A DNA stretch of 64,000 nucleotides from Lophium mytilinum (GCA_010093605.1 MU004198.1:130456-194455); one strand, 5' to 3'. Counted from the first letter of the stretch, positions 46,603 through 59,821 are shown. Program-made: numbers and translations. Notes: generated by a model not told the origin, from the sequence alone.

Positions 46603-47185
46603 GTTCCATGATCTGAGGGTGGATGCTGCTGTCGAGGGTTCGATGGAACTTGCGCTGGGAAAAATGTATCGCGTAAAATTGCCCCTTTTGTACACTGCTT
46701 GCTTTCACCACTTACAGAGAACTTCGATGCCAAGGGGCAACGCAGTGTTGTGGACTCCCTTTGAATTATGTTTTTACTACTCAAAGAAGTACATAGTCCT
46801 TACGGCACTTCACTCTATGGCCACATAATACCACACAATATCTCCTCTTTGTATTCAACTCTTCTCTCAATTCTCGAAGGTTAAGACTTTCCTGCTATTT
46901 ATCCCCATACAACATCGAGAAAGGGGTATGGCCTAGAGCATTAGATCAATTCTATAGTTTCATACATTGGGGTAAAATTCAATGATCCGATATTTGTTCT
47001 TAGATATCAAGTCTACTTTCGAGATAGATTGTCGGGACTTTCTTTTCTTATACCGGTAATCGTCCCCAACTATCAGAATATTTGTGGATATCTCTAACAA
47101 GTTTCTCTTTCTCAACCCAAAGAAAACTCTCATGTTCTCTCCATGAGAATCATTCCAGGATCAACCAGTCCTTCAAGCCCCATCA
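46603..47185. other. 583 bp intergenic region
   Basis: AT-rich upstream region of SAM35 and 3' flank of the Cys-rich membrane-protein gene. No gene or repeat recognised. Confidence 0.5.
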
Positions 47186-48093
47186 TCACTGCATCTCCAT
47201 CCTCATCCCCTCCTGATCCAACTCCACCGGATGCGTACCCATCACTGTCATCTCATTCGCACTACCAGGACGCCCAGGACGCACAGCACCAACAAGACCA
47301 TCATTAGTCTCCTGAGAACCCCCCGAATCCCCCTTCTGCATCACCGCCGCCTCACCCACCCTCCGCCTCGCGCTAAGCAACATCACAGACACCACCCCGA
47401 GCGACAACACCAACGGTACCCCGACGCCCGCTCCCACAGCCAACATAGCGCTCCTCTTCTCCCTCCCCTTCCCGCTAACGCACGCCGTCTCACTAGCAGC
47501 CGCAGTTGCGCTCGCATCGCGCACTACCGTCGTCGTCACCACAGCAGTCGACGCCGCCGCCGACACAGCCAGCGCATCCTTAGCCAACGGCCCCCACCCC
47601 GGAATCACCCTGCCCCCCGTGAGCGGAAACGGCCCGCCGTTGGTCGAGCAATTGCCATCATAGAACTGGCAGCACCACATGGGCTGGCCGCCGATGAACA
47701 GCTTGCCAACAAGCCCGCAGCCAGAGTCGATGTAGGCTAACTCGCGCCCCACTACATCAGCGTAAGGTCTGGTGAGTGAGTGGACGCGGGGACGGGATAC
47801 TCACTCTCGCGGCAGTACTGCGGACACGCGGTCGAAATCCACGTCGAGTCGGTGCAGCTCTCGCGCGCCGTGTCGCCGCTAGTGTAGACGTAGCAGAGGC
47901 CGTTATCAAGGCAAGCGTTGATGGCGGGGTCGCAGCAGTGGCTGTGGCCGTCGCCGGAGGTGGAGAGGCAGGGTTTGGTGTTTGGGGAGAGGCGGCCGCT
48001 GGGGAGGTAGCAGGGGAGGTCTGGGTCGACGGGGCTGGCGGTGGTGAAGAGTGTGTGGAACGCGGAGAGGAGGATTTGGTGAAGGAGGCGCAT
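47186..48093 (-). CDS. Secreted-domain single-pass membrane protein, Cys-rich
   Basis: Two exons, 48093-47805 and 47751-47186, with a 53 bp intron; 284 residues. A signal peptide (MRLLHQILLSAFHTLFTTAS) is followed by a Cys-rich outer domain (HCCDP, NACLDNGLCYV, ESCTDSTWISTACPQYC, MWCCQFYDGNC). A short S/T/A-rich stalk, one membrane helix near residue 200 (VGVPLVLSLGVVSVMLL), a basic stop-transfer RRR and a short cytoplasmic tail follow. This layout is shared by many uncharacterised ascomycete membrane proteins and suggests a cell-surface sensor or cell-wall contact role, which is an inference. No catalytic motif is seen. Confidence 0.85.
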
Positions 48094-49431
48094 TTTAAGG
48101 AGTTGTAGTTCTGCTACTTGGGGAAGCTTGGGTTATAGGCTAGATACGGATCGCTCGTAGAAGTGGAAGAGGTCGTATTGAGGTTAGAGAGCTAGAATCA
48201 GATGTTGTTGCGCTGCGGAAACGAAAGCTTCAGGCTACTGAACCAGAGGAAAACGAGAAGAAAGGGGAGAAAGAAGAAAATAGAAATATTTCAGCTTTGC
48301 TCCATTGGATATTATGCCCACTGAGGCTGGGAACTCGGGTTCCGGCGAAGTTGTATCATAGCATTGTACAAGCTCCTAATCACGTCCCACAGCATACAGC
48401 CCCTAAAGCTCTCGTTATTAGCGTGCCAAGTGACATCAGTATCACGGAGGCTACTGATCAACCAATGATCTCGGTCGTTGTGAAGTTCCACGTCATTTAG
48501 ACCTGATTCTGTGCGATTAGCCAGAGGCTTTGTGCACGTCTTGGTTGGATGCACCTGTATATTTCACCTCGGCAAATTTCCTTCCCTTTCGCGATCTGAT
48601 TGAGACGAGTTTGAAAAGCGCCGGAGGCTGCATCTGGAAGTATGGAAGCCCACGTGGGCTCACATCTTGAGATGGCGTATAGGTACAGGCGGACGAAGGA
48701 TGGGGAGTTTTGACCCATTCGAGTAGGAAAGACTAGAGCTTTGAGTTAGATATAAAGCTTGGCCCCAACATGAGCAGTCGACGTACAAAGGTTCCCTAGA
48801 TCTTCCAATCCCAACTTATAAGCATAACATCAGTTTCTTTCTATCCCAGTACAACAAATCACGGCAAAGATACCCTTTTACTCGATAATGCGCCGAGCGC
48901 GTAAATTAAGCGTATAAGCCAGTATACACTAAACATTACAATACACAGAACATAACCTCTCTGCTAGGAGTTTTTATTCGCCCCAAAAAATGCCAAATAA
49001 GCCGTCTAGTTACAGACGCGGGAGGGGATATAAAACGAGTTCCCAAAAAGCCAACGTGAGGCGTTGAAAGAAGTGCCTAAAGAAGGGGTATATGTGCAAT
49101 CCAAAAAGCTAAACCCAGCCGACCAGAAAATATTTGGAGAAAGGTAGATGTGATGCCATGGACATGCTCGACATGCGTCTAGCGACTTGCGAGGAAAATG
49201 GGAAAAATGAGGGGTAAAGGCAAAGAAATGAGGCCGAAACGATGGACGCCGGTGCAACGTTCGCGCGTCGCTTGATGATAACAAAAAATGTGAGCGAAAG
49301 TGCTGTGCCGCCATGCAAGTGCTGAAGCCGCCATGCAAGAGCGTGAAGAAAGGGGCCAAAATGGGGTTGAAATATAGACGGTGAGAATCGAAATTCCAGT
49401 AATGCGTAATGCCGCGTCGAAAATTAATACC
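48094..49431. other. 1.3 kb intergenic region
   Basis: Upstream region of the Cys-rich membrane-protein gene and 3' flank of the LIM gene. Short frames near 48300-48720 and 49006-49360 have no domain. No RNA gene recognised. Confidence 0.5.
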
Positions 49432-51782
49432 TCACATCATCATCATTAGCCTTGTGGTCCGGCGCTCCGGATTCCTCCGCGCGCCGAGCATGTTGTTCTG
49501 CTGCGCGACGTGGAAGGCGTGTCGTTCACAAAAGACCTTCCCCCCGACTTCGAAGTAGTCGTCTCTTAATCTGACTCGGCAGTGGTTGCAGGTGAAGCAG
49601 TTCGAGTGGAACTTCTGTCGTTGGTCGGTTTCAAGATACTGGCCTTCAATGCCGCGATTGCAGCCCCTGCAGAGGGATCCGTTGAGTTGGTGGTAGTGCT
49701 GCTCGCAGTAGGGAAAGTTGTTGATGACGTAAAAATCTGCTGTCTGGAACGGGGCGCGGCAGGTCTTGCACACGAAGCCTTATCTCGATATTAGCATTAG
49801 AAAGTGAAGGGGGGCTGCATTGAGACATACATTGCTTGTGGTAGCGACCAGTAAGACGCCCGTCCGCAGCTTTGACAGACTTGCCAACAATAGGCTCGGA
49901 GCAGCCTCTACATTTACCCTTACTCGCAGTCGTACCTCGTCGGCTGGCGGGTGGTGTCGATGCTTGTGGGGCAACCATTGGAGGAGCGTCCTTGGGAGGG
50001 CTCATCGAAAAGTTGAATGAGGGAGGGGGTGGTGGTGGGCTAGGAAGCACAGAGGGCTTGGAGGGGCGCCTCTGGTTCAGTAAACCCATTTGTATAGCAG
50101 GATCCATTGGTGACTCCGGCCCGTCTGCGACCGGAAATGGCCTTGGTTTCATCAACGGCTCAGGTGCCATCCCTCTGTTGTAGCCGGTAGTGCCGTTGCG
50201 GCTGTCGCTCCGCGTCTCTGGGGTAAGAGGCCGGGGGGACTGAGTTCGCGAATCTACGCTGGGACTGGCAATCCTTTGTATCCGATTCTCATCTTGCACT
50301 GGTGGCTCGTACGCGCTGGCCTTGGAAGGCCTTCGTGACAAGCCCCAAGCTTCTGATGCTGGCGGGCTAGATCTTGAACTCGTTGCACTTCGAATGTCGG
50401 AGTTGGCAACCGAATCATCGGAGGAACCTGAATCAGAAGGTGTATGAAGCGGTTTCGCAGGAATTTGTGTCTGGATGTTGGGCAACACCGGCAGTGCCGG
50501 AACTGGTGGAGGGTCATCGCGTCTCATGCCAGCCCTTGAACCACTGAAAGAGCCGCTGCGGCTTGCGCTCCTCGGTGGAAACCCGTTGGATGATTTAGGG
50601 TTGCTCGGCAGGCCCACTGATACGGCGGAAGAGCTATCTGATGTCTCGGATCCAATGGTTGGCCGCCTTTGAAGTGGTGGTAACGCTGGTAATGGCGGAA
50701 CATCGACATTAGCTTCGCTATCCGTCCGTAAAGGAAATGTGCGCGCCCGGCTTTCCGCAGTCAACCCTCGCGTCGGATGTTCGTTGGCCTGCTCCTGCAA
50801 TTGCTCCAGGAAAGCATCAATCCCTTCGGGTCGTGCTGGTCTCGTAGGTGGCCCTGGTTGTTTGGGACGCGATGGAAGACCAACGATTCCATTTGATGAT
50901 AGCGTTGAACTACGAGATCTGGAGGATCCCGCCGAGGAAGCTCTTTGCACTTTTCCAGCGTTCATGCTGCCCACACTACCGTGAGTAGCATTTCTCCTAT
51001 GGCCCAGCCCTGATTTGTCGATTGGCGGCGTCTTTTCTGGTTCTCTACCAGAGCGCGCATCGAATGGGCCTGGCGCAATCGTGTTCATCCGCTTGAGCAC
51101 ACTAGCGCCACCAGTTGTACGTGGACTTAGAGGCGCGTACAAAGGATCTGCCTCGGCATACCGATGATCGGGTATGGGCTGTAGGCCATTCCTAGATTTG
51201 GGTTTTGGTTCCGTACGTGTAGGCGTAGCACTGCGAGCAGTTGGGAATGGAGGGAAAGGGCAATCCATATTACCCGACAAGAGGTCGGGAGACGATGAAT
51301 TGAACTGTCGAGGCATCGGACTGGTGGCGCTCCTCATCATCTTTGGTTTGTAGCCAGGGGAAATGGGAGAGGCGCTCCTCGGGTCACTATAGCTGCTTAA
51401 GGGTGTCAACTGATCGCGTGGCGCGAAAGGTTTATCTGCATCTGAATTAGTTTTGATCTCATGTCCCTTGCTGTTGGAAGCTTACTGGCAGCAGAAGAGT
51501 CAATCTTTGGTGGCGGTGGCATGCGATTAGGTCGAAGCAATCCTGACGTCTTCGCAGCCAAGCCTGTGCTGAAGGTAGTCGCCCGGTCCATTCTGCTCTT
51601 GGGCGATTGAGGTTTGTCTGTTGTACAGTCAGTATCGTGTGAAGGAAGAGAAGCGCTGTAAACATACGTGAAGGAACCTTGGAGCAGACATGGTCGGCCA
51701 TGCTCATAATTTCAATTTCCACACCGCAATCTGAGCACTTGATTGCAGGCAGCATGCTCGCAGGCCGCGGCTCGGTGGCCAT
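49432..51782 (-). CDS. Paxillin-like protein with two LIM domains
   Basis: Four exons: 51782-51668, 51617-51486, 51441-49831 and 49778-49432, with introns of 50, 44 and 52 bp; 734 residues. Two tandem LIM zinc domains occupy the last ~120 residues: CRGCSEPIVGKSVK ... YHKQCFVCKTCRAPF ... YCEQHYH, then CRGCNRGIEGQYLE ... FHSNCFTCNHCRVRL ... FCERH. The third intron falls inside the first LIM domain. A long S/P/R-rich disordered middle precedes them. The N-terminus has a small Cys/His unit (CSDCGVEIEIMSMADHVC). Fungal paxillin-like proteins (Pxl1 type) act at the cytokinetic ring and polarity sites; assignment to that family rests on the disordered-plus-C-terminal-LIM layout. A start at 51812 would add ten residues. 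Confidence 0.9.
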
Positions 51783-53200
51783 GGTTCCTGCCGACAGGGA
51801 GTGGTCCAGCACTTGGGGTCGTGTAAGAAAGTAGGAACGCTGGAGAGATGTTCGATGGGTCGTCCGTAATGGTTGTCAAGACTGGCGGTTGCATGAAGGA
51901 CGCGACGGAATCGATAACAGCAAAGGAGATGCGGCGGCAGTGGACGGTGGAGTTGCAGCAACTAGCGGTGGGCGGCCCAAGAGAGAAGTGACCTGCTGAA
52001 TGCAGAGGAGGCCAGGCCAGGCTCGGAGATGTTGCTGAGATTAGGATCTTGTTGATCGCCGTGATGTTGGATGCGCGAACTGCCCAGGTACGTTCGATAT
52101 CTGCCGGAGAAAACTATGGAAGCTGTCACAAGCGTCGGATGCGGCGCGGATGGCAATGTGAAATGTAACTCCTGGATATATTGACTTTCGTAGGTAGCCC
52201 GGTCCCAGCAATCAATTGAGAAATAGAGAATACAAGAGCAACAACGAGCGACTTGAGGGAGAGGTGCGGCAGCATGGGGGCAAGGGTGCGGGAAATGCAG
52301 GTCAACCGTGCTCCCGTGCCCATGTCCCTGAAGGAGGCGTCCGAGGCCAGTCGATTCGCCGGCCGGTGATTTGCTGCACTCTCAAAAGGCCATGCACAGG
52401 GCGTTCGGAGGCGCGCAGGCCAGGGGAGCCAAGACTTCGTGCCGCGACCATATTGGCAGCACCCTGCCGGCGACAGGCGCAACGTGAGATGACACAACCC
52501 ACTGGTCTGCCTCGCTGGGCGTCGCAGCCGCTGGGAACACGTTTTGTGGCCGTGTAGGGCTGGGTACGAGGTCACGATGACCTTTGGTGAGTGGTGCTGG
52601 GAGACGTGGTTCGCAGACGGAGCCGTCACCAAAGCACGCCGGCGAGGAGTGGGAGATGAGAGATATCGCGAGCCAATCACGCCAGCGAGCCCCTGACGAC
52701 GACCCGGAGTGCCTGAGTGCTTGAGTGCGGACTGCCGCCGGTGCAATCGAGCCCCTGGGCGGCCAGCCATGACGGCAAACAATGTGGAGGTCGCTTCGAA
52801 ACTCTGATCGCTGGCCGAACACGTCGTCCAAGTCTGAGTTCGCCCCAGGGATGTGTTCTGAGCATTGTTGCCTGTGCCGCCATGGTTTGGGACTATGTTG
52901 CGGCCAGCGCCACCACGAAGTCGACTGTTTCGGTGCGTCTGAGGCATGCGAGAAACCCAAATGGAACTGTATCCCCCGACGGCCAGCATGCCGAATTGCT
53001 TCTTTCTTCGCGGTCCGGTCCGTCTCGATTCGACGCCGCTTGATAAGTCTAGCACTTACTAGACGCATACCGCTATGTATACCGGGTTTGTTGTACGCGA
53101 GAAACCTAGGCTTGGAGGAGTAACTGGTGTGCCGATTAGGAGGCGTTCTGCTAGTAATTAGCATTCTTGGCACTTGTTATTTACTTCCTGCGTGATCTTT
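51783..53200. other. 1.4 kb GC-normal region beside the AT-rich island
   Basis: Upstream region of the LIM gene. Long frames here (for example 52126-53055 and 52382-53173 on the minus strand) overlap frames on the other strand, are rich in R, S, P and H and show no domain, so they are read as chance frames in GC-rich DNA. Confidence 0.5.
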
Positions 53201-53214
53201 ATAAAATCTGGATA

Positions 53215-56200
53215 CTGCTTGGCAGCAGTAGCAGCCGGCTATATTAATATTAGCGTGGTGTTTAGGCCCTTATAGATTAGCCCAAGATTATTAGGGGGAG
53301 GATAACCCTTAGTAGACCGTTTTTTAGTATTTTAACGTAAGGTCAGCGTCCTTCTATTATCTTAATATCTCTATATTTTGTATTTTTATTAAAAATTAGC
53401 TAAAATTATTCTAAAATAGATAAAACTAATACTTACCTGCGCCGCTTTCTCTCTATATATAGCACCGCTGCTATAGCTATTACTAAATTAAATAGGGCTG
53501 CCTATAGTACTCTACTACAGGAGAATTTAGATCTTTATCTTAAAGAGCTTAATAATAATAAATAGAATAACTTTAAAGATAAGAAGCTTAATAAGGAATT
53601 AGATAGTAACGGCGAGCTACTAGTAAATTAGCTACCGCAATATTATAATAATCTACTATATACTTAGTATTCCTTTATAGATTATTTTAATATAATTAGT
53701 AAGGAAACCTACCGCTATAAAATATAATTTAGTAAGCCTAAGATTCTTACGCTCGCCCGTTTATTCTATCTTAATAACTGCCGGCTTAATTACTACTACT
53801 AGGCCTCTCTAGTAATAAAGCTATATATTATTCTATAGCGCCTTACCTTTCTATAATAATTTAGTAATATAATAGCTATATTTAGGCGTAGTAGGTAGTA
53901 GATTTATAGTATTTTCTAGAATATAGTATAGTTTCTAGCTTATTACTATAAAGCTTATATATTCTAGAATAGAAGAACTTTAACGCGCAAGAAGCTAGAG
54001 GACTACACCGCGGCAATAGAAAGGCACCTAGGAATTAGTAAAGTTTAGAGCTATATTAATAGAACTATACGGCCTATAGCTAATTCTAATTATCTAGAAA
54101 TATAGGTAATAATATACTCGGGCTATAAGAAGATAACTTACCTTAAGTTCTAGGCCATTATTATGCTAGATAGATTAATTTACTCTCTTACCGGCCCTTT
54201 TCCGGGCTCTACAGGCAATTTTAAGATGGCTAAGAAGTCTAGATTAATAATAAAGCTAGAGTAGATATATAAGGGGCTACTAGTTAAAGAGATTCTATAT
54301 CTCTATAGTAATTTAGCTTATATTAATAGCTGGGGCATAATTAGAGCCTTTAAAGGTAGGCTAATTAACTATATAATAAGGCGGCCTAATTAATAGTAGT
54401 ATAATAGAGAGCTAGTAAGCCTCTAAGTAGCTATTAAGTATAGCTTTAGTTTAGTAATAAAGTACTAGAGCTTTAGATTCTATTATATAGCTATAAGAAG
54501 TTATTAATTACCTATAGGCAGCTATTATATTATAGCAGTTCTTCTAATAAACTATTTAAGCTATTTCTAGGGCAATTAGATAGTAGATAAGTATAAGATA
54601 GGCACGCCTAATATAGAGGAGTACCTAGGCGTTAAGAAAGTAGTATAGTATTAAGAATAGAATTAAATATAGCCCTCTAGTAGCCTTTCTATTTTATATA
54701 GCCTTACTATAACTAATTTTAGCCTATAATATTATTACTACCTAATAAGTAAGAATTTAACTAATTAGAGGCCGCGCTAGGCCTAGCTCCCGCTCGCTAG
54801 CGAAATAGGTAAGGAAAATTAAACTACTAAAATAATAATAAAGTTTAATACTAATATATTTATACCTAAGTTTTAATACTAATTCTATATTAATTTACTC
54901 TAAAATAATAAGAGACTATAGTAGAGGACTGCAGCTATAATTTATACTAATTATATTAAGGCTAGAGGTAATAGCGTTTAAACGCCCTACTCCCCTCTTA
55001 TCTAGCTTAAAATATCTAAGTTTCTAGGCGTATTAGGGCCGCAATTCTTTAAGCTAGGTAATCTATTAAGCTCTATATCTAGAGTTTCTAATAGATCTAT
55101 AACCTCTATATTCTTCTTCTTATTCTCTTTATTATAGCTAACCTTTCTACTACCTCTATAAACCTCTCTAGGCCTCTACTAGTTACTAGAGGCCTTACTA
55201 AGCGCCTTATAAGGACTAGCGGGCTCTAAAATTAGCCTTAGAGTACTTAAAAGCGCCTAAATAAGTACCTTATTTAATTTCTTTTAAGCCTTAATTAATA
55301 CTATATTATAGTAGACCTAGGCTATTTTACGCCGCTACTTGCGCTCCTCTATATTAATTCTATACCTATTATCTTAAAAACGCCTCTTATTCTATACTAC
55401 TATAAAGCCTTAATATTAAGAGGCTTTCTATAGTACTGTACTACCGCTTTAAGGCTGCCTAGATCTATTATTAACTGCCTTAATACCGCGCTTTCTACCC
55501 TGCTCGGCCGTAAGGTTATAGATAATATTAGCGCGGTTCTACCTGCGGGCGTTAAAGCTAGGTAGGCCCTTATAGTGCTTTTTAAAGTTATTATTAACAT
55601 CTATAGTCTTATTAATTATAATATTAAGAAGTTAAGTATACTTTATATCTCTCTAGATAGTTCTAGTCTTATAGCTTTACTTTTTACGCTTCTTAATACG
55701 CGCGTCTATTACACGCTATAGAAATTAATAGTAGTTACTATACTTATAGGCACGCTCTATATAAAGTAACCGGCGATTAAACTCTAGTTATATTTTATTA
55801 TCTATCTACCTTTTAAACTCTCTCTTTTTATATATAAACTTTAATTATATATAAATCTAAAGAAGTAATAGCTTCTTCTTCTCTAAGAGCTGCTAGCGCG
55901 TGTTTAATTATACTATAGTATAGTTTAGAGGATTATATATTACGCTATTATATAGATTCTCTTTCTTAATATTATTATCTTTAATTACTAGAGGAATAGG
56001 CGGCTTCTATAATACTCTAGTTACTACTCTAGGCGTAGCTTCTAGCGTAGCTCTAGGTATAGGCCTAGGGCCTATATACTCTAGCTTCTTATTTATATTA
56101 TAGTTATAGAGAGGTAGATAAGGCCCCGTAGTTAAGATAGGCTAGTAATAGCTACTAGCAGCTACTTAGTAGTAGAAGTTATATACTAGTCTAGGGTATA

Positions 56201-56850
56201 GGCTCTTACTACCCTTATTAAGTAGATAAGTAAATTAAGAGAGGGTAGGCTAATAAGATAATATTATAAAATAAGGTAGTAAGTATTAATTTTTCTAAGT
56301 ATATTAATAAGAGAATAATTCTAATAGCTTAGTTAACTTAGGTAAAGATTTCTTAGTAATATAGTATAAGAAGAACTTAGCCCTCTTAAATATAAATATT
56401 AGCCGGCTTCTTATTAATATACTCCGCCTTCTATATTATTATCTATATTATCCTCTATACCTCTAGGTAGTAATTCTTTCTATTAAGAATAAGTTAATTA
56501 AACTGCGTATTCTATACTAAATTATCTAATATAGCTAGAACCTTATAGATTAATTATAAAGAAAAAGAAGAATATTTAAATAATAAGTAATTTATACTAC
56601 TAATAGTACTAAGCCCCGCACCTATATTACTAAACTAATAATCTTTAACTCTTAATTACCTTATTAAGCTAGCAGGTTTATTACGGATTTTAAGGCTATC
56701 TAGTCTTAGTATTAGGGTAAGGCTAACGCCTTATATAAACTAATGCTGGGGGCCCCTGCTAGTAAAAATTTATAAAATTCTTGTGCTAATAATTGTAATA
56801 GGGGGTTAATGCTACAACGTATTAATATACGTGTTAAATAGCCTGTTTTG
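53215..56850. mobile_element. AT-rich, RIP-like island with a decayed PIF/Harbinger transposon
   Basis: Composition changes abruptly at both edges: TA dinucleotides dominate and CA/TG become scarce, while CC, GC and CG remain, the pattern left by repeat-induced point mutation. On the plus strand at about 53.44-54.64 kb, a transposase of the PIF/Harbinger (DDE_Tnp_4) type can still be traced: IYSGYKK then LKF near 54110-54150, GPFPGSTGNF near 54197, LYSNLAY (family LYGDPAY) near 54300, GSYYIIAVLLIN near 54510, and NIEEYLGV near 54612. The frame has many stops, and catalytic acids are changed (GDPAY to SNLAY). The minus strand at about 55.3-56.0 kb shows a second decayed coding-like stretch of unknown identity; Harbinger elements usually carry a Myb-like second gene. 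Terminal repeats were not found. Confidence 0.75.
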
Positions 56851-58125
56851 GGTAATGCATGCGGTTGCGGTATGCGTCTACTTATGCACCACATCCGCCG
56901 GCCTGCCGTCTGGCGTCCCTCTCCCATCCCATTCCAAATTCTTGATAGCCTTCGCCGTGGGAGCACCTGTACGTAAAACCATCTCGTGCTTCTGCCGTGT
57001 CTCTACCTCTGCTATTGCCCCACACCAAGACGTCTGACGTCCACCGCAGAGCCCTGAAGCGCGCGCTGTCTCGCATATGTCGTGGCCCTGAAAGCGCGTG
57101 CCCGCCCCGCTTACGGTAGCACATGCTGCTCGGAGTGGCACTTCATGTCGATGTGTGCACAAGCAAGGTTGGCGACATGTCGACAGCACGTTGATTTTGA
57201 CAGACCGTGTTTCTTACCGACACTACTGTTGACAGACTCGGCACCCTGCATGTCTTCAGCCGCCCTAAGCGTGCTTAGGACGACATCGGCTGCCCAAGGG
57301 TCTGGAGTAGTGGAGTCGCAGTACTCCACCGCGGGGCAATGCCAACGAGCATCGTGAGAAGCCTCCTGCCTCCGCTTCCCCAGCAATAGGCTTTGTCTGC
57401 ATATCCGTCTCTTGAAATCTGCACGCTTATCAGCGCCATCACATCTCAGCAGTAGCACTCGCCGCAGATTGGCCCTGTGACTGCTCGGAACGCCCTCTTC
57501 TGTGATTCCGTGACAGCTGGAGACGGTGGATATGGATTCCTGTCAGGGTACAGTACACGTTGACATCGCGAAACGCTACTGCTGGCCGCCTGGCGCTGCC
57601 ATTGGCTCGCCCAGGCTCATCGGCGGCACGCAATTATCTAGCCTCAGGCTTGGAGTCGCAATTGGAAGAAGCGGTGGGATGCACTCTCCGGCTTGGGCCG
57701 GCACGACGCGTTTGCTATCGATAAGCCTTCGGAGAGAAACACGAGTGCTCCCTCTATAAAGACGCCCCGCTTCCTTTCACACACTGCCACCACAATTCTC
57801 CATTTCTGATTACCAGCCAGCAAGCAAACAGAACTCCCCTCCAACTTCTACCCAAACCTAAATCCTCGGGCCATTGCCCAGTCGCCAAGACGTTCTCCAA
57901 TCTCCTCAACTCGTGCGTATCCCCCCACCATGCCAGAGCAAACAGTCCCTCAGATCAGTGGAAATCGTTCCTCAATGGCCTCGTGCAGTTGGAAAATGCT
58001 AACATCCGTTCAGGGTCCACCACCCATTCGCAGGCCGACGCTCTTCTCCTTCTGGAGGTGCATCGGACTTAAAACACGGCAGATAAATTCTATCTTCCAA
58101 GCAATCAACATAACTGCTATTCAAC
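56851..58125. promoter_or_regulatory. Upstream region of INO1
   Basis: Normal base composition resumes at about 56850. There is no supported gene; short frames on both strands lack domains. The last ~200 bp are probably the INO1 leader. They contain an ATG at 57930 in good context that would open a 72-codon frame overlapping the INO1 start, unless it is removed with a leader intron (possible donor GTGCGT at 57913). Confidence 0.5.
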
Positions 58126-59821
58126 ATGGCTCCCCATGCGGAAGATAGCGCTAGCTTTGCGAATGGGGGTGTGGCACCTTCTCCGCCCAAGGACCTCTTC
58201 GTTGTGAACTCCCCCAACGTTGAGTACACGGACGCTGAGATCAAGAGCAAATACACGTACCGCACCACCGCAGTCACCAAGGGAAGCGATGGCAAATATG
58301 TTGCCACTCCCAAGGAGACTAAGTACGACTTCAAGGTGGACCGCAAGGTTCCAAAGGTAGGTGTCTTGCTTGTCGGTCTCGGTGGCAACAATGGAACCAC
58401 TGTGACCGCCGGCATTCTCGCCAACCGCCGTGGCCTTTCTTGGGCTACTCGCACGGGCACGCAAACTGCCAACTACTTTGGCTCTGTCGTTATGGGATCC
58501 ACCATCAAGCTCGGAACCGACGAGAAGACTGGACAGGAAATCAACATCCCCTTCCACGACCTCTTGCCCATGGTCCACCCCAATGATATGGTCATTGGTG
58601 GATGGGATATCAGTGGCTTGAACCTGGCCGAGGCCATGGATCGTGCTGCTGTCCTGGAGCCAACCTTGAAGCAACTCGTGCACAAGGAAATGGCTGCCAT
58701 CAAGCCCCTTCCCAGCATCTACTACCCTGACTTCATTGCCGCCAACCAGGAGGACCGTGCCGACAACTTGATCCCCGGCAGCAAGGCTTGCAACGAGCAC
58801 GTTGAGCACATCCGCAAGGATATTCGGTATGCTTCATGCTATCAACTTATCACGGCGAAGCTAATGCTGTATCAGTGATTTCAAGGCCGCGAACAACCTC
58901 GACAAGGTCATCGTTCAGTGGACTGCGAATACCGAGCGCTTTGCCGACCTCATCGAAGGCGTCAATGACACTGCTGAAAACCTTCTCAAGGCCATCGAAA
59001 CTGGCCATGAGGAAGTCTCTCCTTCAACCGTCTTCGCAGTTGCGTCCATCCTTGAGGGTGCTCCCTTCATCAACGGCTCTCCCCAGAACACCTTTGTGCC
59101 TGGTGCCATTGCTCTCGCTGAGAAGCACGATGCCTATATTGGAGGCGATGACTTTAAGTCTGGCCAGACCAAGATGAAGTCCGCGCTTGTGGATTTCTTG
59201 ATCAGCGCTGGTATCAAGCTCACCTCCATTGCAAGCTACAACCATCTTGGCAACAACGACGGCAAGAACTTGAGCTCCCAGAGGCAGTTCCGCTCCAAGG
59301 AAATTTCCAAGTCCAATGTTGTCGATGACATGGTTGCAGCCAACTCTGTCCTGTACAAGGAGGGAGAACACCCTGACCACACCGTCGTCATCAAGTACAT
59401 GCCTGCCGTTGGAGACAATAAGCGTGCGTTGGACGAGTACTATGCGGAGATCTTCATGGGTGGTCACCAGACCATCAGCATCTTCAACGTCTGCGAGGAC
59501 TCTCTTTTGGCGTCTCCTCTGATCATCGATCTAGTCATCGTTGCTGAGATGATGACTCGCATTCAATGGAAGGCCCAGGGCGAGGATGGCAAATACGGCA
59601 ACTTCCATAGCGTGCTCAGCATCCTTAGCTACATGCTCAAGGTAAGCATCCATTCATCTCCCGTACCATCTACTAACTCGGCACAGGCACCGCTTACTCC
59701 CTCTGGCACTCCTGTCATCAACGCTCTTGCTAAGCAGCGCGCGGCTCTCACCAACATCTTTCGCGCTTGTGTCGGTCTCGAGCCCGAGAACGACATGACT
59801 CTCGAGCACAAGGGCTTGTAG
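58126..59821 (+). CDS. INO1: Inositol-3-phosphate synthase
   Basis: Cytosolic NAD-dependent enzyme that converts glucose 6-phosphate to 1D-myo-inositol 3-phosphate, the entry step to inositol lipids and phosphates. Three exons: 58126-58826, 58876-59641 and 59687-59821, with introns of 49 and 45 bp; 533 residues, the normal family length. Visible features: the NAD-binding loop GLGGNNGTT (residues 84-92), [21 protein letters not shown] across the early part of exon 2, and the signature [13 protein letters not shown]. The start [15 protein letters not shown] is the first ATG of the frame. All core motifs are intact. In yeast the gene is repressed by inositol; no equivalent control site is claimed here. 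Confidence 0.98.

Noticed and set aside
52126-53173. Two long overlapping minus-strand frames (309 and 263 codons)
   Set aside because: Arg/Ser/Pro-rich, overlapped by frames on the other strand, with no domain or splice support; expected by chance in GC-rich DNA.
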